From positions 1 through 64,000 of the forward strand of contig NZ_CZJT01000079.1 of the NCBI RefSeq assembly GCF_900010755.1: a stretch of DNA of 64,000 bases, read 5' to 3'. Below, piece by piece: positions 24,344 through 33,267 of this stretch. The translations under genes were made by a program, and so were the position numbers. This stretch comes from Paeniglutamicibacter antarcticus. Lineage in GTDB: Bacteria; Actinomycetota; Actinomycetes; Actinomycetales; Micrococcaceae. Each line of letters starts with the position of its first letter. Positions within the stretch are counted from its first letter, which is position 1. The notes under the pieces were generated by a model. That model had not been told where the DNA came from, ran no database searches, and saw only the letters and a program-made list of their open reading frames with translations.

Positions 24344-25816
24344 TTAGCTGGCAGCGCGTATTGAAGCCGGTTCGTAACGAATGAATTCGGTGGATGCGGC
24401 AGCCACCGCGCGCAGTTCGTCAAGCCCGCCGGCCACGGCCCCGGCGGCACGTGCCTGCACCAGCAAGTTGCCCAGGGCAGTGGCTTCCACCGGCCCGGCG
24501 AGCACCGCAAGGCCCGTCGCGTTGGCCGTGAGTTGGCAGAGCAGGCTGTTTTGCGATCCCCCTCCCACCACATGGATCACTTCGGGGTGTGCCCCGGTGA
24601 CCTCCGAGGCAGTGCGCAAGGCACCCGCATAGGCGATGGCCAGCGAGTCGAGAATACACCGCACCACGGCGGCTGGATCGCTTCCCGGGTCCTGGTGCTG
24701 CCAGGAACCATCGGGTGAATGTTGCCCCGCAGCCGCCCGGATGCGTGCGGGCATGCCATCGGGAGCCAAGAATTCGGCCGAGTCCGCATCGACCACTGGT
24801 CCGCCCGATGGAAGGGTGCCCGCTGCGGCCAGGAGAACGGGCAACGGTGCCACCTCGAGTCGATCCAGTTCCCATTGGCGCAGGCACTCCTGCATCAACC
24901 AGAGACCGCCCACATTGCGCAGGAACCTGATGGTTCCATCGATACCGCGCTCGTTGGTGAAATTTTCCTTCCGGGCCCGGGCACTGAGCACCGGGGCGTC
25001 CAGCTCGAATCCCACCAGGGACCACGTTCCCGAGGAAATGTAGGCGGTAACGCCGGCATTTCCCGCTGCGGGCACCGCCGCTACGGCCGAAGCGGTGTCG
25101 TGCGAGCCTACGGCGACAACCACCGTGCCCGCGGGAAGCCCCGTGCGAATGGCCACCGCCTCGGTGATTTCCCCATAGGCCTCGCCCGGGGAAATCAGCG
25201 GCGGGAACAGCCCGTCGGGGATGCCAAGGGCTTCCAACAGGGCTGCCGAAAATTCTCCGCTGCGTGCATCAAGCAACCCGGTGGTGCTCGCGTTGGTCAG
25301 CTCGGTGCGCATGGCCCCGGTGAGCCGGAAGGCCAAGAGATCGGGGATGAGCAGTGCGTGCAAACCCTCCAGCACCGGCTCGCACGCCAATTGGTAGAGC
25401 GTGTTGAACGGCAGGAACTGTAGCCCGTTGATGGCGAATAGATCCGCGGGGTCCACTAGCGCGTGCACCTTGTCGATGACCGCCGCGGTCCGGGCATCCC
25501 GGTAGGCGTGGGGCGGTGCCAAGAGCGTGCCGCCGCGGTGCAACCCGTAGTCCACGGCCCAGGTGTCTATGCCGATGCTAGCGACGCGCCAACCGCGTTC
25601 GCTGGCGCGTTGACCCAACCGCTGGAGCCCGCTGAGCACCTCGGAGTGCAGCCGCTCAATGTCCCAGCGCAGGGCACCATCGATCATTCGCACCCCATTG
25701 GGGAAACGGTGCACCACCTCTAGGTCCATGCGTTTGCCGTCCGTCCTGCCCAGGATCACGCGCCCGGAGGATGCACCAATGTCGATCGCTGCAAAGGCGT
25801 TGGTGGAATGGTCCAT
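24344..25816 (-). CDS. rhaB: L-rhamnulokinase
   Basis: A 490-residue FGGY-family carbohydrate kinase. It opens MDHSTNAFAAIDIGASSGRV, the ATP/sugar-binding beta-hairpin, and carries GSHDTASAVAAVPA, YISSGTWSLVGFE and VVGGGSQNSLLCQLTANATG near the C-terminus, as in RhaB. It phosphorylates L-rhamnulose at C1 using ATP. The start at 25816 follows an AGGGGG site; a longer frame upstream only overlaps the neighbour. It is the last gene of the rhamnose operon, 11 nt after the aldolase/dehydrogenase gene. Confidence 0.93.
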   Translation of the reverse strand: MDHSTNAFAAIDIGASSGRVILGRTDGKRMDLEVVHRFPNGVRMIDGALRWDIERLHSEVLSGLQRLGQRASERGWRVASIGIDTWAVDYGLHRGGTLLAPPHAYRDARTAAVIDKVHALVDPADLFAINGLQFLPFNTLYQLACEPVLEGLHALLIPDLLAFRLTGAMRTELTNASTTGLLDARSGEFSAALLEALGIPDGLFPPLISPGEAYGEITEAVAIRTGLPAGTVVVAVGSHDTASAVAAVPAAGNAGVTAYISSGTWSLVGFELDAPVLSARARKENFTNERGIDGTIRFLRNVGGLWLMQECLRQWELDRLEVAPLPVLLAAAGTLPSGGPVVDADSAEFLAPDGMPARIRAAAGQHSPDGSWQHQDPGSDPAAVVRCILDSLAIAYAGALRTASEVTGAHPEVIHVVGGGSQNSLLCQLTANATGLAVLAGPVEATALGNLLVQARAAGAVAGGLDELRAVAAASTEFIRYEPASIRAAS

Positions 25817-25827
25817 GCCGATACCCC

Positions 25828-27864
25828 CTAGCGCAGGAACGCCGCGGCCACACCGGCATCGACCGGAATATGCAGGCCAGTGGTGTGTGAGAGGTCGGCG
25901 GAGCACAAGGCAAACACCGCATTTGCAACATTTTCCGGCAAGACCTCGCGCTTGAGCAGGGTGCGTTGGGCGTAGAACTTGCCCAAGTCGTTTTCTTCGA
26001 CCCCATACACAGCTGCGCGCTTGGCGCCCCAGCCGCCGGCGAAGATGCCCGAACCGCGCACCACGCCATCGGGGTTGATGCCGTTGACCTTCACCCCGTG
26101 TTCGCCCAGTTCGGCGGCCAGCAGCCGGACCTGGTGGGCTTGGTCGGCCTTGGTGGCCGAGTACGCAATGTTGTTGGGGCCCGCGAACACCGAGTTCTTG
26201 GACGAAATGTAGATGATGTCCCCGCCGAGCTTCTGCGCCATGAGTACCTTGGCTGCTGCGCGGGAGACCAGGAACGAGCCCTTGGCCATCACGTCGTGCT
26301 GCAGATCCCAGTCCGCCACCGTGGTTTCCAGGAGTGACTTTGATAGCGAGAGCCCCGCGTTATTGACCACCAGGTCCAGCCCGCCGAAGGCCAGCAACGC
26401 AGCCTCGACCCCGGAGGCGACCTCGTCTTCGTTGGTGACATCCATGCGGACCCCGATGGCAACATCTGTGGAGCCGATGCCCGCGGCCACTGCTTGGGCC
26501 TTCTCCAGGTCCAGGTCGGCGATCACCACGCAGGCGCCCTCGGCGGCGAGGCGTTCGGCGATGGCCTTGCCGATGCCCGATGCGGCACCGGTCACCAGGG
26601 CAATGCGGGTGGACAACGGCTTGGGCTTGGGCATCCGGGCCAGCTTGGCTTCCTCGAGCGCCCAATACTCGATGTTGAACTTCTCGGCCTCGTCGATGGG
26701 CGCGTAGCTGGAGAGTGCTTCCGCCCCGCGCATCACATTGATCGCGTTCACGTAGAACTCACCGGCAACCCTGGCCGTCTGCTTGTCCTTGCCGTAGCTG
26801 AACATGCCGACCCCGGGAACCAGGACGATCGCCGGGTCTGCCCCGCGCATGGCGGGGGATTCGGGTGTTGCGTGGCGTTCGTAGTAGGCGCTGTAGTCCT
26901 CGCGGTATGCGGCGTGCAGTTCGGCCAGCCGTGCGACGGATTCCTCGATTCCGGCGTCCGAATCAAGGTCAAGCACCAGCGGTTTGACCTTGGTGCGCAG
27001 GAAGTGGTCGGGGCAGCTGGTGCCCAGCGCCGCAAGTTCCCCGAGCCGGGTGGATGCGAGGAACTCGAGCACTTCCGGGGTGTCGGTGAAGTGGCCGACC
27101 ATTGGCTTGTCTTCGCTGGCGATGGAGCGGATCGCCGGGGCGAGAGCCGCGGCCTTGGCGCGGCGCGCCGCGGGGGCCAGCGCCGCGCGTCCGGGAACCG
27201 GGGAACCGAAGGGATCGGCGCGCCCGTGTTCGACAATGTATTTTTCCGCCGCGTGGATGATCCACAGGGAGTTTTCTTGGGCCTGGTCGCTTGTATCTCC
27301 CCAGGCGGTGATGCCGTGCCCGCCCAGGATGCAGCCGATGGCCTGCGGGTTGGCCTCCTTGATCGCGGCAATGTCCAGGCCCAGCTGGAAGCCGGGCCGG
27401 CGCCATGGCACCCAGGCGACCTTGTCGCCGAAGATGGTGGCCGTCAGGTCGGGCCCGTCAGCGGCGGTGGCGATGGCGATGCCTGAATCCGGGTGTAGGT
27501 GGTCCACGTGCGCCGCATCCACCAGCCCGTGCATGGCGGTGTCGATGCTGGGCGCGGCGCCTCCCTTGCCGTGCAGCGTATAGTCGAACGCCGCAACCAT
27601 CTCATCCTCGCGCTCCACGCCCGGGTACACGCCGGCCAACGCCCGCAGCCGGTCCAGCCGCAGCACGGCCAGGCCCCCGGGCGTCAGCGTGCCCAGATCC
27701 CCTCCGGAGCCCTTGACCCACATCAGTTCGGTCTCTTCGCCGGTGACGGGGTCGCGGTCGGTGCCCTTGGCCGAGGTGTTGCCACCTGCAAAGTTGGTGT
27801 TGCGCGGGTCGACGCCCAGGGCGTTGGACCTGGCAATCAGTGCTGCGACGGTGGGGTGGGTCAT
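25828..27864 (-). CDS. Bifunctional rhamnulose-1-phosphate aldolase / L-lactaldehyde dehydrogenase
   Basis: A 678-residue fusion, the usual length for this protein. Residues 1 to about 400 are a class II (zinc) aldolase-like domain starting MTHPTVAALIARSNALG, with NFAGGNTSAKG and the metal-binding DHLHPDSGIA. From about residue 415 a short-chain dehydrogenase follows with VTGAASGIGKAIAERL and the active-site YSATKADQ. It cleaves L-rhamnulose-1-phosphate to DHAP and L-lactaldehyde and oxidises the latter to lactate, so no free aldehyde accumulates. The start at 27864 fits family length and has GAGAGA upstream. Confidence 0.93.
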   Translation of the reverse strand: MTHPTVAALIARSNALGVDPRNTNFAGGNTSAKGTDRDPVTGEETELMWVKGSGGDLGTLTPGGLAVLRLDRLRALAGVYPGVEREDEMVAAFDYTLHGKGGAAPSIDTAMHGLVDAAHVDHLHPDSGIAIATAADGPDLTATIFGDKVAWVPWRRPGFQLGLDIAAIKEANPQAIGCILGGHGITAWGDTSDQAQENSLWIIHAAEKYIVEHGRADPFGSPVPGRAALAPAARRAKAAALAPAIRSIASEDKPMVGHFTDTPEVLEFLASTRLGELAALGTSCPDHFLRTKVKPLVLDLDSDAGIEESVARLAELHAAYREDYSAYYERHATPESPAMRGADPAIVLVPGVGMFSYGKDKQTARVAGEFYVNAINVMRGAEALSSYAPIDEAEKFNIEYWALEEAKLARMPKPKPLSTRIALVTGAASGIGKAIAERLAAEGACVVIADLDLEKAQAVAAGIGSTDVAIGVRMDVTNEDEVASGVEAALLAFGGLDLVVNNAGLSLSKSLLETTVADWDLQHDVMAKGSFLVSRAAAKVLMAQKLGGDIIYISSKNSVFAGPNNIAYSATKADQAHQVRLLAAELGEHGVKVNGINPDGVVRGSGIFAGGWGAKRAAVYGVEENDLGKFYAQRTLLKREVLPENVANAVFALCSADLSHTTGLHIPVDAGVAAAFLR

Positions 27865-27916
27865 GGGATTGTCTCTCATCGTTGGGGGCGTGCGTGGATT
27901 GGTGAAGCCGGGCGGG

Positions 27917-29089
27917 CTAGGCGCCCCAGCTGGCCTGGGTTCCGCCGACGCGGTCGGCATTGATCTGCTGCTGGTAGCCGGAGGCCGCATAGGCGGCCAG
28001 CGGGTCCTCCGGCAGGCCGCGCCCCGCGCGCCAGTCGGCCAGCGCGGGGCGCACGTCGGTGTAGAACGCATCCATCAGGATCGCGTTGGCACCCAGCACG
28101 TCACCCGCCTGCTGTGCGACCAGCAGGGCGTCGCGGTCGACCAACAGTGCGCGCGCCGTCATTTCCTGGACGTTGAGCACGCTGCGCATCTGCCCTGGAA
28201 TCTTTTCTTCGACGTTATGGCACTGGTCGAGCATGAACACCACGCCGTTGGCCGGATCCAACCCGCCACCGCGAACCACCTCATACATGATCCTGAAGAG
28301 CTGGAACGGGTCGGCCGCCCCCACAATCAGGTCATCGTCGGCGTAGAAGCGCGAGTTGAAATCGAAGGAACCCAGCTTTCCAAGCCGCAGCAGCTGGGCG
28401 ACTATAAATTCAATATTGGTTCCCGGCGCATGGTGCCCGGTGTCCAGGCAGACGCTTGCCTTCTCGCCCAGGGCCATTGTTTGTGCGTAGGAGGTTCCCC
28501 AGTCGGGCACGTCGGTGTGGTAAAAAGCAGGCTCAAAGAACTTGTATTCAAGGACCATGCGCTGATCCTCGCCCAGCTGCGCATAGATGGTGGCCAAGGA
28601 TTCTGCCAACCGATCCTGCCTGGAGCGGATATCTCCCTGGCCCGGGTAGTTGGTGCCGTCGGCCAACCAGATCTTCAGGTCCTGCGAGCCGGTCTGGTGC
28701 ATGATGTCAATGCAGCGCAGGTGGTGGTCGACGGCCTGCCGGCGAATCGCCGGGTCGCTATTGGTCAGCGACCCGAACTTGTAGGCATCATCCTGGAAGG
28801 TGTTCGAGTTGATGGTGCCAAGTCCCACGCCGAGGTCCTGGGCATAGGAGCGCAGGGCGCCAAAGTCATCGACAAGGTCCCAAGGGATGTGCAGCGAGAC
28901 CTTGGGGGCCAGTCCCGTGTACTTGTGCACCTGGGCGGCGTCGGCGATCTTTTCTTCGGGCGTGCGCGGTGTGCCCGGGGTGGAGAAAACCTTGAAGCGG
29001 GTGCCTGAATTGCCGTAGGCCCACGACGGGACCTCGATTTCCTGGGCAGCCAGTTGGTCCTGCACGTGTGTTGGAAGGGTGGGTGTCAT
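27917..29089 (-). CDS. rhaI: L-rhamnose isomerase
   Basis: A 390-residue TIM-barrel isomerase of the RhaI (Pseudomonas-type) group, distinct from E. coli RhaA. Visible family features are PSWAYGNSGTRFKVFSTPG at the N-terminus, KVSLHIPWDLVDDF, KIWLADGTNYPGQGD, MVLEYKFFEPAFYHTDV with a metal-ligand Glu, and CLDTGHHAPGTN. It interconverts L-rhamnose and L-rhamnulose with divalent metal. Its ATG overlaps the stop of the mutarotase gene by 4 nt. Confidence 0.95.
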   Translation of the reverse strand: MTPTLPTHVQDQLAAQEIEVPSWAYGNSGTRFKVFSTPGTPRTPEEKIADAAQVHKYTGLAPKVSLHIPWDLVDDFGALRSYAQDLGVGLGTINSNTFQDDAYKFGSLTNSDPAIRRQAVDHHLRCIDIMHQTGSQDLKIWLADGTNYPGQGDIRSRQDRLAESLATIYAQLGEDQRMVLEYKFFEPAFYHTDVPDWGTSYAQTMALGEKASVCLDTGHHAPGTNIEFIVAQLLRLGKLGSFDFNSRFYADDDLIVGAADPFQLFRIMYEVVRGGGLDPANGVVFMLDQCHNVEEKIPGQMRSVLNVQEMTARALLVDRDALLVAQQAGDVLGANAILMDAFYTDVRPALADWRAGRGLPEDPLAAYAASGYQQQINADRVGGTQASWGA

Positions 29090-29451
29090 GGTGTTTCTCC
29101 TGTCGAATCCTGTGCCGCCAGGGCGGTGAGCTGAGCGTCGAGGTTGAAGACCTCGGTGAGTTGGAGGAAGCCGGCATCGGGCGGAACCTCAAGGTCGATG
29201 AAGTACTCGGCCATCTGTGCCTGCCAGCGTGCATTGATGTCTGTTGCGTTCATGGCCGCCTGCGCGGCAGCGAGGTCTTCGGTTTCGAAGTAGCCGATCA
29301 GCATGCCGTCTTCGCGCATGAACAGCGAGTAGTTGTGCCAACCGCTGGCCGCCAGGGCGGTAAGCATCTGGGGCCAAACGGCGGCGTGACGCACCGTGTA
29401 TTCGGCCATGCGATCGGGTTTGACCTGGAGTTGGAAGCAGACGCGTTGCAT
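29086..29451 (-). CDS. rhaM: L-rhamnose mutarotase
   Basis: A 121-residue protein starting MQRVCFQLQVKPDRMAEY. It has the RhaM landmarks HAAVWPQMLTALAASGWHNY and GMLIGYFETED, with His and Trp/Tyr residues lining the active site. It speeds interconversion of the alpha and beta anomers so that the isomerase receives the right one. A much longer frame upstream is a shadow of the neighbouring gene; the start at 29451 gives the usual length. It lies between the isomerase-like gene and rhaI. Confidence 0.92.
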   Translation of the reverse strand: MQRVCFQLQVKPDRMAEYTVRHAAVWPQMLTALAASGWHNYSLFMREDGMLIGYFETEDLAAAQAAMNATDINARWQAQMAEYFIDLEVPPDAGFLQLTEVFNLDAQLTALAAQDSTGETP

Positions 29452-29455
29452 GGTT

Positions 29456-30901
29456 CTACAGCTCCACGTGTCGGTGTTGCAGGCCCAGCAGGGACGCTGC
29501 TGCGCGAAGATCCGCGGCGCGGTGGCCGGTGCACAGGGCCCAATGGTGGCCGATTCCGGTGGTGGACCAGTCATCCACCCATTGGCCGGGGTCCCCGCCG
29601 AAGTCCACCCGTGAGGTGGTGTTGCCGATGGCCAGGAGCGGCCCGGGCGTGACGGTTCCCTCCGAGGTGATAAAGCTGTAGCTTCCGTCGCGTTCCTCGC
29701 CAATCCCGAAGACGGTGACGGGCCCGTGCTGCACATCGAATTCGACGGAGACTCCCCAGCCACGCTTGCCGTGATAGACGCCAAGTCCGCGCAGCAGCGG
29801 TTCGGCCGAGGAAATCTTCAGGTGGGCGGGGCCGTCGTGGCCCATTTCCACCACGTTGTCGGTGAAGTTCAGGGCCTGGATCTCGGTGAAGGAACCGCCG
29901 GCGCCGATGGTGTTTGCGGCGAGCATAGCAATCGAGGTGCGCAGCTCGTATTCCCCGGCCATCGGAATGCCGCGGGCCGTGAGCAGCGAGGCGCCCAGGA
30001 TCATCCCGGCACCGAGGCGTTCGTGAAGTTCCCCGGCCAGGCCACGGTGGTAGTAGGCGAGGGAATCAAGGTCGAAGTCGTGAACCAGCCGATCAAGCCC
30101 GACCGAGACCTTGGCGCCCCAGGCAAGGTCCTCGGCGTTGACCGTGCCATCCAGGGTGAAGATTTCCTTGGCAAGTTCCACGCGGTCGGCAACCTGCGCC
30201 TCGGTGACGGCATTGACACGTTCACGCAGGTCGTCGAATTCGAGGATCTCCACATGGGAACCGAATTGGGCGCAGACGTTCAAGGGATCCGTGGACACAT
30301 CTAGCATGCCCGGGTAGAGGTGGCCCATGAGGCCATGGCGGGCGGTGCGGAGCCTGCCGCGAATCGCCGCAGCATTCACCCATCGGGTGATGCGTTCCCA
30401 CGCCGAGTCCTGGTGCAGGTATCCGGAGACGGAACGGAACTCGATGCCGGCGCGCCGGAACACGTTTGCCAGTTCCGGGACCGGGCACTGCCCGCAGTAG
30501 GCCAGCCAGTCCCCGGTGGTGGTGGTTGCGTGGTCCATGGCGGGGGTGGGCTGAAGATCAATGACAAGCACCGGTGCTCCCGCGCGCTGGGCGATGGGCA
30601 GCACCATGGACGCGGTGAGATAGGTGGCGGCGAACATGACAATCAAATCGCAATCGGCCCGGCGTAGCTTCTCCGCAGCGACGGTGCCTTCCGGAGCATC
30701 GGAGATGAACCCTGCGTCGATGACTTCCGCTTCCAGTGCCTGGAATCGGGAGGTGACGTAGCCGGCGGATTCCTTGAGTTTTGGAAGCAACCCCGGGAAT
30801 TGTTCCCAGTAGGCGCCGAGTCCACCGGAGACCAGTCCAATGCGCGTCTTGCGCCGGCGATGCTGCGGCAACAGTTCGCTGAGTTGGTTGGTTTTGGGCA
30901 T
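29456..30901 (-). CDS. L-fucose/L-arabinose isomerase-family protein
   Basis: A 481-residue protein of the L-fucose/L-arabinose isomerase superfamily (IGLVSGGLGAYWEQFPGLLP at the N-terminus; CDLIVMFAATYLTASMVLP; later EYELRTSIAMLAANTIGAGG and FTDNVVEMGHDGPAHL). The Glu/Asp/His residues that bind the metal in this fold appear present (M-G-H-D-G-P). The rhamnose pathway already has rhaI, so the substrate of this second isomerase is unclear. It could act on another 6-deoxy or pentose sugar taken up by the same importer. Start 30901 has AAGGA 6 nt upstream. Confidence 0.85.
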   Translation of the reverse strand: MPKTNQLSELLPQHRRRKTRIGLVSGGLGAYWEQFPGLLPKLKESAGYVTSRFQALEAEVIDAGFISDAPEGTVAAEKLRRADCDLIVMFAATYLTASMVLPIAQRAGAPVLVIDLQPTPAMDHATTTTGDWLAYCGQCPVPELANVFRRAGIEFRSVSGYLHQDSAWERITRWVNAAAIRGRLRTARHGLMGHLYPGMLDVSTDPLNVCAQFGSHVEILEFDDLRERVNAVTEAQVADRVELAKEIFTLDGTVNAEDLAWGAKVSVGLDRLVHDFDLDSLAYYHRGLAGELHERLGAGMILGASLLTARGIPMAGEYELRTSIAMLAANTIGAGGSFTEIQALNFTDNVVEMGHDGPAHLKISSAEPLLRGLGVYHGKRGWGVSVEFDVQHGPVTVFGIGEERDGSYSFITSEGTVTPGPLLAIGNTTSRVDFGGDPGQWVDDWSTTGIGHHWALCTGHRAADLRAAASLLGLQHRHVEL

Positions 30902-30993
30902 GCTGAAATCCTTCGTCGTCCGGGGATGCGCGCGGTGAAAAACCATGGGCGCGGTGAATTATTGTTTGCTCGATGAGCGGAAAGTTCGGGGGT

Positions 30994-31038
30994 CTCGGTG
31001 CCGGATGCTGATCCGGGTCAGTGTCATCCGGCACCGAG
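30994..31038 (-). terminator. Hairpin between transporter and catabolic halves of the rhamnose operon
   Basis: CTCGGTGCCGGATG (30994-31007) is perfectly complementary to 31025-31038, with a 17-nt loop. It lies after the binding-protein gene and before the isomerase-like gene on the minus strand. No T-run follows, so it may be a partial terminator, an RNA-stabilising hairpin protecting the transporter mRNA, or an attenuator. Confidence 0.55.
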
Positions 31039-31054
31039 GGATGCTGCTGGTGGC

Positions 31055-32131
31055 CTAGAAGTCGTACTTGTCGATGTTTTCCTTGTTGAAGACCGTCGGC
31101 GGGCCAACGATGACCAAGCCGCCATCTTCAACCGTGCGCTCGCCGAGGGCGCCGGCGGTGAACTTGTCTCCGGCCTTGCCGGTGATGGTGCCGTCAACCA
31201 GGGCCTTGGCCGCGTAGGCGGAGACTTCGCCGAGCTGGGCCGGATCCCAGAGTGCGAACTCGGTGACGGTTCCGTCCTTGACGAATGAACGCATTTCGTT
31301 GGGCAGGCCAAGCCCGGTCAGCGCAACCTTGCCCTTGTACTCGGAGGTGGAGAGGTAACGCGCGGTGGCCGCGATGCCCACGGTGGTCGGGGAGATGATG
31401 CCCTTGAGGTTCGGGTGTGCTTGCAGCAGGCCCTGGGCCTCCTGGAAGGACTTGGCATCGTCGTCATCGCCGTAGACCTTGGCGACGAGCTTGATGTCCT
31501 TGTACTCGGGGTTGGACGCCAGGTCCTCCTCCATGAACTTGATCCACTCGTTCTGGTTGGTGGCGTTTGCCGTTGCCGAAAGAATGGCAATCTCGCCCTT
31601 GCCGCCGATCTGCTGCGCGATCAACTTGGTCTGGATCAGGGCCACGTCCTTGGCGACAACCTGGGAGATGAATACGTCGCGGCAATCCGGGTTGGTGTCC
31701 GAGTCGAAGGCGACGATCTTGGCACCGGCGGTACGGGCCTCGGCCAGGGCCGAACAGACGGCATCCGGGTCATTGGCCGCAATCACGATGGCGTTGGTGC
31801 CGGCCTGTGTTTCCGCGTTGATGAAGGTGACCTGGGAGGAAGCCGATGCTTCGAGCGGGCCGACAACGTTGGTTGTGGCGAAGCCTGCTGCCTTGGCGCC
31901 TTCCTTGCCGCCGCCGAGCACCACGTCGGTGTAGGGGTTGTTCAGCTGCTTGGGGATGAAGGTGATGGTGGCATCGGTTTTTGCTGCACCGCCGGAGGCG
32001 CCGGCGCTTCCGCTGGCTCCGGGCTCTGTGGTGCCGCCGCCGGCGCATGCGGTCAGGGCCAGTGCCGCAATGGCAAGGGACGCGGTGAGCGTGCCGAAAC
32101 GACGCGTGGGTGAAACTCGTTGAGTAAACAT
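31055..32131 (-). CDS. rhaS: Rhamnose ABC transporter substrate-binding lipoprotein
   Basis: A 358-residue periplasmic-binding-protein-like lipoprotein. The signal peptide ends with the lipobox LTAC (Cys near residue 25), followed by a Gly/Ser/Ala-rich linker and a type-1 sugar-binding fold with TITFIPKQLNNPYTDVVLGG, IVIAANDPDAVCSALAEA and IVAFDSDTNPDCRDVFISQV. It would capture L-rhamnose outside the membrane for the permeases. The start at 32131 has GGAAGG upstream. Assignment as RhaS rests on the fold and on the operon. Confidence 0.88.
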   Translation of the reverse strand: MFTQRVSPTRRFGTLTASLAIAALALTACAGGGTTEPGASGSAGASGGAAKTDATITFIPKQLNNPYTDVVLGGGKEGAKAAGFATTNVVGPLEASASSQVTFINAETQAGTNAIVIAANDPDAVCSALAEARTAGAKIVAFDSDTNPDCRDVFISQVVAKDVALIQTKLIAQQIGGKGEIAILSATANATNQNEWIKFMEEDLASNPEYKDIKLVAKVYGDDDDAKSFQEAQGLLQAHPNLKGIISPTTVGIAATARYLSTSEYKGKVALTGLGLPNEMRSFVKDGTVTEFALWDPAQLGEVSAYAAKALVDGTITGKAGDKFTAGALGERTVEDGGLVIVGPPTVFNKENIDKYDF

Positions 32132-32196
32132 CCTTGTTTCCTTCCTCGGTGGCGGGTATCCCCGCCGGGGTTGCGTGTGTGGTGCGGAACGGATTG

Positions 32197-33267
32197 CTAG
32201 TTGACCGCGGTGGCGGTCGCTTCGTCGGATAGTTGTCGACGTAGTTTTTGGTCGTGCCGCCACGTGGAAATGGCGGACGAGATGCTCGGTGCGATGACCG
32301 AGGCGATGAGCAGCAGGCCGGTGACGGTTACCAGGACCACGTCGGAAACCCTGCCCAAACGCAGTGCGTAGTTCAGTGAGCCAATGAGTAGCACACCGGC
32401 AAGAACGCCCGGGACCGAGCCCTTGCCTCCGAAGATCGATACCCCGCCGAGCAACACCGCGGCGATGACCGTCAGTTCCAGCCCGGAAGCGTTGTCACTG
32501 CGTGCGCTGGTATAGCGAAGTGTCCAGAAGATTCCTGCCGATGCAGAGACCAGCCCGGAGGCCACGTAGAGCCAGAATTTTGAACGTCCCTCGTTGATGC
32601 CGACAAAGTGGGCGGCATCCTTGGAGTACCCCATGGCGTACAGGCCGCGCCCAAAGGCTGTCTTGTGCAGCAACAGGCCAAAGAAGACGACAACCACCAG
32701 GACCGGGATGACCATGACGGGTATCCCGGTGGTGCCGATCTTCGAGGATGCGAACGCCGTGATTTCCTTGGGGAAGTTGGCCACCGCGTTGTCCCCGATC
32801 ACCACGAGCGCCAGGCCGCGGAAGAGCGCCAGGGTGCCGATGGTGACGGCAAGCGAGGGCAGTCCGACGAAGGCGATGAGCACTCCGTTGAAGATGCCTG
32901 CCAACAGTCCCACGAACAAGGCAATCGCCATGGAGACCCAAATGTTGGCTCCACCTGCCCACATGACACCCAGCACTGCCGAGGACAGGCCCGCGATGCT
33001 TGCCACCGAGAGGTCGATTTCACCGGTGATGATGATCAGCGTCATGGGCATGGCGATGAGCAGGGTGGGGATCACGTCAAGGAGCAGGAATCCGGTGGTC
33101 ACCGGCGTTGCAAAACGAGGGATGGTGATCATTGCGTAGAGCAGGAAGACCACGAGGATGTAAACCATGATGGCGTCGCGGCCCGTGTACCAGCGAGGTC
33201 CGCGGACGTCCTGGGTCCCGGAGAGCGCCTGGGATGTATCGACTGTTGCGGTCGCTGACTCAGACAT
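32197..33267 (-). CDS. rhaQ: Rhamnose ABC transporter permease
   Basis: A 356-residue permease of the ribose/rhamnose (BPD_transp_2) type with about eight to ten membrane segments. Characteristic sequences are MTLIIITGEIDLSVASIAGL, LPSLAVTIGTLALFRGLALV and ELTVIAAVLLGGVSIFGGKG. ATG 33267 is preceded by AAGGAGGG and overlaps the end of the other permease gene by 8 nt. It pairs with that permease to form the membrane channel. The assignment of this one as RhaQ and the other as RhaP is by order only. Confidence 0.85.
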   Translation of the reverse strand: MSESATATVDTSQALSGTQDVRGPRWYTGRDAIMVYILVVFLLYAMITIPRFATPVTTGFLLLDVIPTLLIAMPMTLIIITGEIDLSVASIAGLSSAVLGVMWAGGANIWVSMAIALFVGLLAGIFNGVLIAFVGLPSLAVTIGTLALFRGLALVVIGDNAVANFPKEITAFASSKIGTTGIPVMVIPVLVVVVFFGLLLHKTAFGRGLYAMGYSKDAAHFVGINEGRSKFWLYVASGLVSASAGIFWTLRYTSARSDNASGLELTVIAAVLLGGVSIFGGKGSVPGVLAGVLLIGSLNYALRLGRVSDVVLVTVTGLLLIASVIAPSISSAISTWRHDQKLRRQLSDEATATAVN

